18,997 nucleotides of DNA from Phycisphaerae bacterium (GCA_016935885.1 JAFGQA010000102.1:1-18997), one strand, 5' to 3'; numbered from the stretch's first letter, positions 7,401 to 14,577 are shown. Numbers and translations are program-made. The notes: generated by a model from the letters alone, not told the origin.

Positions 7401-7498
7401 CAGCCCGTGGCAAAAGGGAAAACAGCGGATCGGAAACGCCGTTCCTGACCGTAAAAACCACCGGCGAGACGCCGGTGCCACAGTGTTGCCACGGGCTG
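7401..7498. repeat. Y-family TIR element, copy Y1
   Basis: 98 bp with near-perfect terminal inverted repeats CAGCCCGTGGCAA / TTGCCACGGGCTG. The core holds the palindrome CCGGCGAGACGCCGG. CTAA stands immediately on both sides, consistent with a 4-bp target duplication. On the minus strand the element starts directly after the TAG stop of the methyltransferase gene. Copies occur at 10552-10650 and, inverted, at 16485-16582. Confidence 0.8.
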
Positions 7499-8365
7499 CT
7501 AAGCACGGGATGGATCGGTTGATCCATCGGTTGGCTTCCTGCCAGCGCACGCGGGCCGCGCGGCCAGGCGTCTCCGGGCGATGTGGACGGCCTGCTTTGA
7601 GATGTCACAGCCGAGCCATCGTCGGTTCAGCGTTTTGGCGGCGACGAGCGTTGTGCCGCTGCCGCAGAAGAAATCGGCCACAAGGTCGCCCGCGTTGGTG
7701 CTCGCTCGAATGATGCGTTCGAGCAAGGCCAGCGGCTTCTGCGTCGGCCAGGTCGTTCGCTCGAGCGAGACCGTGGATAGAAACGGGATGTCCCACACGT
7801 CGGTCAGGGCAGGGCCGTCGGCGTTGAAATACAGCCGGCCTTTCCTTGTTGATTTGTACGGGCGGCCGTCGGCGTCGTTCTTCAGGCCGTCGGTTCGAAA
7901 CGCGCCCTCCCGTTGGACGTTGAACCGATGTTCCCCCAGCTTGCGCGCATAGGCCAGGATCGTGTCATGCTTGCGGCCAAACCATCGCTTCGAGACACCA
8001 CCGGTGCGGTAGTGCCAAACGATCTCGTTGAGGAAGTTCTCGTCACCGAAGATGGCGTCCAGTCGCAGGCGGACATGGTGCGCCACGCGCCAGTCGATGT
8101 GCACGTACAACGTGCCGTGTCGGGCGAGCAGCCGATGGCATTGCTCCAGCCGCGGGGACATGAACGCCAAGTAGGATTCGAGCCCGCCCCGCCACCGGTC
8201 GCTGAACGCGCCCCTGCCCTTCTTGGTGGTCCGGCGGCGGCCGGTGAAGAACGGCGGGTCGATGTAGATCAGGTCGCAACAGGCCTCGGGCAACTGCGCC
8301 ATATAGGGCAGGTTGTCGCCGCAACGGACGTGTGACGACGGTTTCTTGGCGGCAGGGTCTGTCAC
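7499..8365 (-). CDS. Solitary DNA methyltransferase, beta class (N6-adenine or N4-cytosine)
   Basis: A 288-residue S-adenosylmethionine-dependent DNA methyltransferase. Motif IV (DPPF, 36-39) precedes the cofactor motif (DFFCGSGTT, 231-239), the order of the beta class. WPTQKPLALLERII (206-219) lies just before the cofactor motif as in that class. A variable central part (about 110-205) probably reads the target sequence. The start is GTG; an in-frame TGA lies three codons upstream, so no longer form exists, and no clear Shine-Dalgarno sequence is seen. No restriction endonuclease or specificity subunit is in the window, so it is either orphan and regulatory or has a distant partner. Its TAG stop touches repeat Y1. 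Confidence 0.93.
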   Translation of the reverse strand: MTDPAAKKPSSHVRCGDNLPYMAQLPEACCDLIYIDPPFFTGRRRTTKKGRGAFSDRWRGGLESYLAFMSPRLEQCHRLLARHGTLYVHIDWRVAHHVRLRLDAIFGDENFLNEIVWHYRTGGVSKRWFGRKHDTILAYARKLGEHRFNVQREGAFRTDGLKNDADGRPYKSTRKGRLYFNADGPALTDVWDIPFLSTVSLERTTWPTQKPLALLERIIRASTNAGDLVADFFCGSGTTLVAAKTLNRRWLGCDISKQAVHIARRRLAARPACAGRKPTDGSTDPSRA

Positions 8366-8481
8366 TCGTGTTCATTGGGATCGATGCCCAATGCCTCCAC
8401 GCGGCAGTGCGAGCGGCGGGGTGCTCGCCGGGCCACCTCGTCCTGCCTCGGCAAGGTCCTCCCTGCCGCCCCATCCGACGG

Positions 8482-8502
8482 TATACTACGTTGCACAACG
8501 TA
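8482..8502 (+). promoter_or_regulatory. TATACT -10 element overlapping a 16-bp palindromic operator candidate
   Basis: TATACT (8482-8487) is a good -10 hexamer but has no matching -35. Overlapping its last base is the perfect inverted repeat TACGTTG-CA-CAACGTA (8487-8502), which would cover a transcription start. It lies between the divergent methyltransferase and nadC genes, about 200 bases before nadC and 120 before the methyltransferase start. The layout suggests a dimeric regulator; which one is unknown. Confidence 0.4.
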
Positions 8503-8548
8503 ACCGATCTTCGGTGCCTTTGAGAGGGATTGGAGGATCAAGGGATTC

Positions 8549-8567
8549 GAGGATTCGAGCATCCTCG
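8549..8567. repeat. Small inverted repeat in the nadC leader
   Basis: CGAGGAT (8549-8555) and ATCCTCG (8561-8567) form a 7-bp stem with a 5-base loop. No T tract follows. Confidence 0.3.
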
Positions 8568-8607
8568 ACCGGGGATGAAGAAGAGGCAGTCACAATGAGA
8601 TCGTAGG

Positions 8608-8623
8608 GTGCGTCTTGACGCAC
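8608..8623. repeat. REP-like hairpin in the nadC leader
   Basis: GTGCGTC-TT-GACGCAC is a perfect 7-bp inverted repeat, embedded in GTAGGGTGCGTCTTGACGC. It resembles short palindromes dispersed in many GC-rich genomes. A T-rich stretch (TTTGTTTTT) follows after three bases, so it could act as a weak terminator or attenuator ahead of nadC. Confidence 0.4.
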
Positions 8624-8702
8624 GATTTGTTTTTAGGACGCTGAGGCCCCTCGACAGGGCTTGACCGGGAACGAACAACAGGCAGTCAAAGAGGCAGTCA
8701 CC

Positions 8703-9605
8703 ATGATGACACTTGACGTGCAGATCGATCCAGGCCAGTTTGATGCTATTCTGCAACTCGCCCGTGCGGAGGACTTGGGCGGGGCGGGCGACATGACGAC
8801 GCTGCTCATGCCGGAAACCGCCTACGGCGCCACCGGCAACTGGAATCTTGTCGCTCGCGAGACGGGGAGATTCTGCGGTGCGGCGATACTCCCGCAGATG
8901 CTCCAGGCGCTGGCCCCGGAGGTCAGGCTGGATTGGGTCGCCCCGAGGTGCGACGTTCGGGACGTCCAGCCGGGAGAGACGATCGCCCGGTTCTCGGGTC
9001 TGGTGTGCCAGATGCTGGCGGCCGAACGGACACTGCTGAACTTCCTTCAGCACCTTTCCGGCGTGGCGACACTGACAAGCCGGTATGTTGCCGCCGTGGC
9101 CGGCACACATGCCAAGATTCACGACACCCGCAAGACAACACCGGGTCTCCGCACACTGGAGAAGCACGCCGTTCGATGGGGCGGTGGGCACAATCATCGT
9201 GTGGGCCTTTACGATGCGGTCCTGATAAAGGACAACCACCTGGCAGACATCCCGACCGATCGGCTCTCGCACACGGTGCGCGAGATGCTGGGCCGGATAG
9301 AGACGTTGCCCTCGCACCCGGCCTTTGTCGAGGTGGAATGCGACACGTTGGAGCAACTGGCCGAGCTGCTGAAGGTCGTCGGCATCGACGTGATCCTGCT
9401 CGACAACTTCGAGCTGGACGACCTGCGGAGCGCGGTCAGGCAACGAAACGAAGCGGGCCTGCGCGGCAAGGTCGAGCTGGAAGCCAGCGGCGGGATCACG
9501 CTCGAGAACGTCCGCGCCATTGCGGAGACCGGCGTGGAGCGCATCGCCGTCGGGGCCATCACCCACTCGGCACCGATTCTCGACCTAGCGTTGGACGCGG
9601 CATAA
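8703..9605 (+). CDS. nadC: Nicotinate-nucleotide pyrophosphorylase (quinolinate phosphoribosyltransferase)
   Basis: NadC converts quinolinate and PRPP to nicotinate mononucleotide, CO2 and pyrophosphate in de novo NAD synthesis. The 300-residue product is of usual length. It shows DTRKTTPGLR (141-150), RWGGGHNHR (158-166), DAVLIKDNH (171-179), EVECDTLEQ (210-218), LLDNF (232-236) and LEASGGI (259-265). These carry the conserved Arg, Lys, His, Glu and Asp residues of the substrate site. The start is the first of two adjacent ATGs, preceded by GAGG 8 bases upstream; an upstream in-frame TTG at 8661 is less likely. The TAA stop shares its last base with the birA ATG, so the genes are translationally linked. 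nadA and nadB are not in the window. Confidence 0.96.
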   Translation: MMTLDVQIDPGQFDAILQLARAEDLGGAGDMTTLLMPETAYGATGNWNLVARETGRFCGAAILPQMLQALAPEVRLDWVAPRCDVRDVQPGETIARFSGLVCQMLAAERTLLNFLQHLSGVATLTSRYVAAVAGTHAKIHDTRKTTPGLRTLEKHAVRWGGGHNHRVGLYDAVLIKDNHLADIPTDRLSHTVREMLGRIETLPSHPAFVEVECDTLEQLAELLKVVGIDVILLDNFELDDLRSAVRQRNEAGLRGKVELEASGGITLENVRAIAETGVERIAVGAITHSAPILDLALDAA

Positions 9606-10417
9606 TGCAGGATCTTCCATCGCATCAGCTCAATGCCGCATCGCTTCTTCAGAACCTCGGCACCCGGCGCGTGGGCCGGAGAATCATCGTGCTGCCCGAG
9701 GTGGACAGCACGAACTCGTACGTGCTGGACACGCTCGCCGTCGAGGAGGGAAAGGCCGCCGATGGCTGCGTGGTGTTCGCGGAATACCAGAACGCGGGCC
9801 GGGGGAGGTTGGGCCGAGCATGGCACTCGCCGCGCGGCGCGAGCTTGATATTCACGCTTCTACTCTGCGCGGACGGGCCTCGGCCGACGCCTGCCAGGCT
9901 CGTCATGGCGGCATCGGTAGCGGTGGCGGCCGGCATCGAGCAAACGACGGAGGTGGAACCTGTCATACGCTGGCCCAACGACGTGTACGTCGGCGACAAG
10001 AAGCTGGCCGGCATTCTCGTTGAGGTCCGGATGGTTGGAGGCACGGATCACGCCACCGCCGTGGGCATCGGCGTGAATTGCCTGCAGCAGGCCGGTCACT
10101 TCTCGCCGGAGCTTCGCGATCGGGCCACGTCGCTGGAGTTGGAAGCATCGCACCCCGTGGATCGTCTCACCGTTGCCCGGGCGATTCTGCGGCGACTGGA
10201 TGCCTACATCGCGGATGGCAGCGGCGTGAGCAACGACCAACTCACCGCCGATTGGCGGGCCCGCAGCGCCGACGTTGGGGCCTACGTGACGCTGACCAGC
10301 CACGGGCAGACATTCACCGGGCGGATCGTCGACGTGCACCCCCAGACCGGTCTGCTGCTACAACTCGACACCGGCGCCCGCCGCGAGTTTGACCCGGCGA
10401 CGACGGTGCGGCGTTAG
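9605..10417 (+). CDS. birA: Biotin--[acetyl-CoA-carboxylase] ligase, monofunctional
   Basis: BirA activates biotin with ATP and transfers it to the biotin carrier domain of carboxylases. 270 residues with DSTNSYVLD (34-42), the biotinyl-AMP loop GRGRLGRAW (65-73), RWPNDVYVGDKKLAGILVE (122-140) and VGIGVNC (153-159). The C-terminal small beta domain (about 222-268) is present. There is no N-terminal helix-turn-helix, so it should not act as the biotin-operon repressor. The ATG overlaps the nadC stop by one base. Pairing of NAD and biotin genes is seen in several bacteria. The TAG stop is the first triplet of a terminal inverted repeat of element X3. Confidence 0.95.
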   Translation: MQDLPSHQLNAASLLQNLGTRRVGRRIIVLPEVDSTNSYVLDTLAVEEGKAADGCVVFAEYQNAGRGRLGRAWHSPRGASLIFTLLLCADGPRPTPARLVMAASVAVAAGIEQTTEVEPVIRWPNDVYVGDKKLAGILVEVRMVGGTDHATAVGIGVNCLQQAGHFSPELRDRATSLELEASHPVDRLTVARAILRRLDAYIADGSGVSNDQLTADWRARSADVGAYVTLTSHGQTFTGRIVDVHPQTGLLLQLDTGARREFDPATTVRR

Positions 10418-10548
10418 ACCATTCCACGGTTGAGCATGTCCATGCTCGTCGGGTGCCACTGGCGGCTTGTCCGCCAGTGGGCACGGGCAGGCAAGCTGCC
10501 CGTGGCACCCAGCAGGATGTCTGAGCAATGGTCAACCGTGAACCGCTA
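10415..10548. repeat. X-ended TIR element, copy X3, with a Z-type core
   Basis: The left end TAGACCATTCCACGGTTG and the right end, read inverted as TAGCGGTTCACGGTTG, match the X-family arms. The core is different: it carries the Z-family hairpin GCCACTGGCGGCTTGTCCGC and a GCCCGTGGCACCC arm. This looks like a chimera of two families. The first three bases are the birA stop codon. Confidence 0.65.
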
Positions 10549-10551
10549 TAG

Positions 10552-10650
10552 CAGCCCTTGGTAGAAGGCAAAACAGCGGTTCGGAATCGCCGTTCCCGAC
10601 CGTGAAAACCACCGGCTTTGGCGCCGGTGCCGCAGTGTTGCCACAGGCTG
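10552..10650. repeat. Y-family TIR element, copy Y2
   Basis: 99 bp in the same orientation as 7401-7498. Ends CAGCCCTTGG and CCACAGGCTG are degenerate relative to CAGCCCGTGG / CCACGGGCTG. The core is clearly shared (AAAACAGCGG, CGCCGTTCC, GACCGTGAAAACCACCGGC), but its palindrome reads CCGGCTTTGGCGCCGG, like the X core. Confidence 0.8.
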
Positions 10651-10652
10651 TC

Positions 10653-10756
10653 AGAGCATTTCACGGTTGGATGCACCTGTGGCACCGCCGTCTCGGCGTT
10701 GGGTTCACGGGCTTTGGCGCCCGTGCCACAGTCGCAGGCAAGCGTGAACTGCTCTA
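10653..10756. repeat. X-family TIR element, copy X2
   Basis: 104 bp. The left arm is AGAGCATTTCACGGTTG; the right arm, read inverted, is TAGAGCAGTTCACGCTTG. The arms match at about 15 of 17 positions. The core shares GATGCACCTGTGGCACCGCC and the GGGCTTTGGCGCCCGTGCC palindrome with X1. The last three bases are, on the minus strand, the TAG stop codon of the lipoprotein gene. Confidence 0.8.
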
Positions 10757-11995
10757 GCTGCCGACCGGAAGCGTCAAGACTGGCGCGACGCTTGCCGCCC
10801 CGCCGGCTTGCAGGGCGAATAGCTGGCCGAGCAGGGCCAAGGTCGATTTCGAGGTCAGGTCGGCGTTGTCGATATAGTACCAGTGGCCCCAGTGCTCCAC
10901 CGCAACGGCCGCTCCCTTCGGCCGCACTCGCCGGGAATGGACGCGCAGCAGGTCGCCGGTCACGCAAGTCCAGTCGAATGGCTGTCCCGTGTCGCACAGC
11001 GTCGTCGTAACCAGCCCCCCGTCGCGATGCTCCTGAGGGACTTCGATGGCCTGGGACAAGTAGAACAGCGCCCCCATCAGTGAGCGCGTGGTCATGGTGA
11101 TGACGGTGCGCCCGTTCGCCGCCAAGGACGGACCGGACTGTTCCCCGATGCCCAGTTGGATGTCGTAGCTCGACCGCCCGGGCGCCAGGCCCAGCAATTC
11201 GACGAGTTCCTGGACTTCGGGTAATCCAGCGGCCGCGGGTGGAATGCGCCAGACGAGCGCCTGCGAGGTGCCGGTCAGCACGAGGCTCCTGCCGTCGTCG
11301 GAGCTTCTCAGACTGTATCCCTTATTGACCGCGTCCACCGCGTCAAGAAGGCTGATATTCTCCACCGGAAGCGGCGCGACGAGGTCGCTCTGCCTGGCCT
11401 CGTACCCGATTTGCAGCAGACCGTCCTTCTGCAACCGGCGAAAAAGTCCGCACACGCGGGCATACTTCTCGTATCGCGGCGGGGCGGTCGGCGTCGGACC
11501 GGACGCGCTCGACGCATTGTCCAGGCCGTTCATCTCCTGGACCGTCAAACGCAGCACGCGGTCGATGCTCCAGCCGGAACGCCCCAGCAAGGCCATCAAG
11601 TCAAGCTGTAGCGGTGTGAGAAGACGCTCTGCGAAATCCTTGCCCTGAAGCGGCGTGAGCGTGATGGTCGGCTTCTCCTCGAACCCGAAGCCGACGCCCA
11701 GGTCCAGGTAGTGCGGGTTCGGCGGCGGCCCCTCGTTCAGCCTTCCGCTCACGTCACCGGACCCACGAAAGCTGAACTGTGCCGCCACGCTGCCCACGTC
11801 GAGGAACAAAGGCTCGTCGCGATATTGCAGCCGGACCAGGTTGAGCAGAAGCTGCTCCTTCCTGGTCTTCTGAATGGCCTCGTTATACCGAACGCGGCTG
11901 ACCTTCAGCGCTGTCGGCCCGGCAACGCAACCGGACAACGATGCGGCCAACATGGACACGGCAAGAAGACTTGCGAAGCGTGTTGCTGGATTCAA
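10754..11995 (-). CDS. Putative lipoprotein of unknown function
   Basis: The start is TTG at 11995, chosen because AGGAG lies 6 bases upstream and a lipoprotein signal follows at once: hydrophobic residues 8-20 and lipobox LSGC with Cys23. Upstream in-frame sequence to 12136 crosses repeats and is not coding. The 413-residue protein shows a conserved-looking helical segment after the signal (QKTRKEQLLLNLVRLQYRD) and then FLDVGSVAAQFSF. A Pro/Ser-rich linker lies in mid-protein. A mixed alpha/beta C-terminal half contains repeated SLMGALFYLSQAIEVP-like text. It resembles uncharacterised envelope lipoproteins I have seen in several phyla, but no function is known. It follows mscS on the same strand after 137 bases containing two W repeats. 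Confidence 0.8.
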   Translation of the reverse strand: MNPATRFASLLAVSMLAASLSGCVAGPTALKVSRVRYNEAIQKTRKEQLLLNLVRLQYRDEPLFLDVGSVAAQFSFRGSGDVSGRLNEGPPPNPHYLDLGVGFGFEEKPTITLTPLQGKDFAERLLTPLQLDLMALLGRSGWSIDRVLRLTVQEMNGLDNASSASGPTPTAPPRYEKYARVCGLFRRLQKDGLLQIGYEARQSDLVAPLPVENISLLDAVDAVNKGYSLRSSDDGRSLVLTGTSQALVWRIPPAAAGLPEVQELVELLGLAPGRSSYDIQLGIGEQSGPSLAANGRTVITMTTRSLMGALFYLSQAIEVPQEHRDGGLVTTTLCDTGQPFDWTCVTGDLLRVHSRRVRPKGAAVAVEHWGHWYYIDNADLTSKSTLALLGQLFALQAGGAASVAPVLTLPVGS

Positions 11996-12001
11996 GACGT
12001 G

Positions 12002-12006
12002 CTCCT
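12002..12006 (-). promoter_or_regulatory. Shine-Dalgarno site deciding the TTG start of the lipoprotein gene
   Basis: AGGAG on the minus strand, 6 bases from TTG. It places translation start directly before the lipoprotein signal and excludes the repeat-encoded N-terminal extension. Confidence 0.65.
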
Positions 12007-12040
12007 GTTTGCTGGAATTCACCGCTCCGTGCGAACGAAA

Positions 12041-12102
12041 GCCACGGGCTTCAGCCCGTGCGGATACCTGAGCCACGGGCTTCAGCCCGTGCGGTCTCCC
12101 GG
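12041..12102. repeat. Two tandem 31-bp W palindrome units
   Basis: Two direct units (12041-12071, 12072-12102), each beginning with the palindrome CCACGGGCTTCAGCCCGTG followed by CGG. They sit between the mscS stop and the lipoprotein start on the same transcript path. As RNA each forms a strong hairpin, so they could tune expression of the downstream gene. Confidence 0.75.
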
Positions 12103-12132
12103 GTGAGCGGCCGCCGCCATCCGTGGCCGAGG

Positions 12133-14577
12133 TCACCTCACCTTCGGAAATTCGAACTTCGGCGGGATGTCCTCCACGCTGCCGATTGTCTCCTTTGCGA
12201 TTGCGACCGCGGCGGCCCGGCCCAACGCCATCGCCTCTTCCGCCGTCTTCTCGGCGGGGCTCGCCGCGTCCGCCTTGCGAACCGCACGCCCCTGCTTTGT
12301 AAGCACTGCGCTGCGTGCGCCCCCCCTATCGCGCGTTGGTAACACAGCACTGGCACTCATGCTGGCAGTGGCACCCATGTCCGTCTTGGAAGGCGTCGCC
12401 CCGGCAATGTCCCCATTCTCCTTGGCCAAGTGAATCGTCTGCGTCGGAAAGGCGAACTCGACGCCCAGCCGGTTCGCCAGCCGGATGATGTCCAAGAACA
12501 ACCGATGCCGCTCGCGCATCTCCGTCGTCCAGTCCGGCGTCTCGTGGAAGCAGTACAGCATCACGTTGATCGACGAAGCAGCAAACTCGGTGACCCAGAC
12601 GAGGTAGTAGTCCTTCCGCGTGAACGGGTGTCGGCGGATCAGCTCGCGAATCCCCTCACAGAACGCGTCAAGCTGTTCCGGCGTCGTCGAGTACGTAACC
12701 GACAGCTTGCAACTGATCCGGCGATACCGCCGGCGCCCCATGTTGTCCACCGTGGTCGTCGTCAGCTCGGAATTGGGGATCGTGATCTGGGAATTGTAAA
12801 ACGTCCGGATCCGTGAACTGCGAAGTCCCACCGACTCGACCGTCCCCTCCACGTTGCCCATCTTGATCCAGTCGCCCACCTGAAACGGGCGGTCGAACAC
12901 GACGGTTAAGGACCCGAAGAAGTTTGCCAAGGTGTCCTTCGCGGCCAACGCGAAGGCCAGACCGCCGATGCCCAAGCCGGCAAACAGCTTGTTGAGGCTG
13001 TCCTCTGAGACGCCGACCGCTCTGAGGATGAAGATGATGCCGATCGGGATGACCAGGATCTTCAGCGTCTTCCGTAGGAGCGGCACGAGTACGTCGTCCA
13101 GCCGACTGATTGTCCGTGCCGCCCGGGCCGCAAAGAACTCGGATGCCAGATCGATCAGCCGGTAGGACACCCAGACGCCCACGACCGTCATGACGAACTT
13201 CAGCGCCGGCCAGACGTACGCCTGCACGTCCTGCGGAATCAGAAACAGTCGCAGGCCCCACCACCACGTCGCCACCATGACCAACATCGCCAGTGGCCGG
13301 AATTGCGCGGCGATGCGGGTGGGGAGCAGCGCAACCTGCTGCGTCCGGCTCAGTGGGCGGGCCAACGCGCAGAAGATCAGAAGGGCGGCACGGTGAACGG
13401 CATAGCCCAACACCAGCAGGATCCCAAAGCCCAGCCACTGCCAGGTCTCCACGCCGAAGGTCTCCCCCTTTAAGCTCGGCGGGACCTTCTCCAGCAGCCA
13501 CGACTGGGGGTTCTTCCAGAACGACAGGCTATCGAGGGCGCTCAGGCGAGCCTTGCCTTGAAAGGCCTTGTACAACGGCTCGATGGAATTGACCGTTGCC
13601 TTCGTGAACAACCAGTAGCCATTCTGGGGGGGGCCTTCCTGTCGCTCAAGCTCGATGCGGCCATCCTCGCTGCTGTACCAGGACTGCGGCTCGGCGTCGG
13701 GTTTGTCGGGCAAGTCCTGGGGCACGAACACCTTGTAGCGATCCATCACGTGCTGGAGTTTGACCGCAAGATCGGCGCCGATCTCCGCGCGCGTGATGGC
13801 CGGCTTCTCGCTCAGGTCGAGACAGTTGGCGGCGGTGGACAGGTCGTTGGTCTTCATCGCCTCCAGGAACGTCAGCATGGTCGCCCTTGCCGAGCGAAAA
13901 CCCGCAGGCACGTCCGCCGCGCCCTCGGCATTCGGGGCTTCTGTCTCTCCTTCCTTCGCTTTGACGGCCTCGAGCAGCTCCGGAATCGATGAGACGGTCT
14001 GCGCGCTGAACCGCCACAGCCCGTCATCCGACCGCGCGATGACGAGCCGCACGTCACTTTGCTTTGGAAAGCGAACGATCTCCGCATCCGGCTCCTCCGG
14101 GATCTCGTCGCGCGACTTGCCGTAAGTGTTCAGTAGCGTGTCGATGATCTGCTCGAGTTGCTCGGCCAGACGTGGACCAAGCTGCTCGTCTTCCCCTGAA
14201 TCCTCCCGCTCCATCGCAGAGAGATCGAGACACCGGAGGGCGTCCTTCATGCGATCCGGCTTCTTCTCCGACTCCCCCATGGCCAGGAGGAACTCCTCGA
14301 CCATCGTCGCGGGCGAACGCAGCGGATCTTCGCTCTCAACCGCGCGCGTCGTCGGCTGGGAAGCCTGCGTCGTCGGTTCGGCGCTTTGGCTTGTCGGCTC
14401 GGAAGTCCCTCTCGGTGGCGGATCGCTCCGCAAAGACGCCTCCGGTCCGGGAGCCGCCGGCTCCGTCTGCATAGCAGGGGTCAAACCCTGCCCAACATCT
14501 TGCTCCTGATCCAGACCGGCCGCGACTTGCAGCATGGCCGACACGATAACCGCGATGAAGCCAAACCTTCGGATCAT
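12133..14577 (-). CDS. Large MscS-family mechanosensitive channel
   Basis: 814 residues, far longer than E. coli MscS (286). A signal peptide (1-21) and a Pro/Thr/Ser linker (about 33-82) precede two related soluble domains at about 85-206 and 226-342, probably periplasmic. Hydrophobic segments follow at about 381-405, 425-447, 455-478 and 503-522. The pore helix is GLGIGGLAFALAAKDTLANF (534-553), then the beta domain with FDRPFQVGDWIKMGN-VEGTVESVGLRSS (561-588) and PNSELTTTTVDN (601-612). A C-terminal tail of about 95 residues is low in structure and Ala-rich. MscS channels release solutes on hypo-osmotic shock. The start is the ATG at 14577, with no strong Shine-Dalgarno sequence. The lipoprotein gene follows and may be cotranscribed. 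Confidence 0.95.
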   Translation of the reverse strand: MIRRFGFIAVIVSAMLQVAAGLDQEQDVGQGLTPAMQTEPAAPGPEASLRSDPPPRGTSEPTSQSAEPTTQASQPTTRAVESEDPLRSPATMVEEFLLAMGESEKKPDRMKDALRCLDLSAMEREDSGEDEQLGPRLAEQLEQIIDTLLNTYGKSRDEIPEEPDAEIVRFPKQSDVRLVIARSDDGLWRFSAQTVSSIPELLEAVKAKEGETEAPNAEGAADVPAGFRSARATMLTFLEAMKTNDLSTAANCLDLSEKPAITRAEIGADLAVKLQHVMDRYKVFVPQDLPDKPDAEPQSWYSSEDGRIELERQEGPPQNGYWLFTKATVNSIEPLYKAFQGKARLSALDSLSFWKNPQSWLLEKVPPSLKGETFGVETWQWLGFGILLVLGYAVHRAALLIFCALARPLSRTQQVALLPTRIAAQFRPLAMLVMVATWWWGLRLFLIPQDVQAYVWPALKFVMTVVGVWVSYRLIDLASEFFAARAARTISRLDDVLVPLLRKTLKILVIPIGIIFILRAVGVSEDSLNKLFAGLGIGGLAFALAAKDTLANFFGSLTVVFDRPFQVGDWIKMGNVEGTVESVGLRSSRIRTFYNSQITIPNSELTTTTVDNMGRRRYRRISCKLSVTYSTTPEQLDAFCEGIRELIRRHPFTRKDYYLVWVTEFAASSINVMLYCFHETPDWTTEMRERHRLFLDIIRLANRLGVEFAFPTQTIHLAKENGDIAGATPSKTDMGATASMSASAVLPTRDRGGARSAVLTKQGRAVRKADAASPAEKTAEEAMALGRAAAVAIAKETIGSVEDIPPKFEFPKVR

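Noticed and set aside
6591..7550. Long minus-strand frame opposite mreB
   Set aside because: It overlaps mreB and repeats X1/Y1, shows no family features, and is an antisense shadow of GC-rich coding sequence.
8933..9604. N-terminal extension of the birA frame into nadC
   Set aside because: The extension overlaps nadC in another frame and has Arg/Gly-rich shadow composition; the ATG at 9605 overlapping the nadC stop is the natural start.
11996..12136. N-terminal extension of the lipoprotein
   Set aside because: The extension is encoded by W repeats and would bury the lipoprotein signal; AGGAG with TTG at 11995 explains the start.
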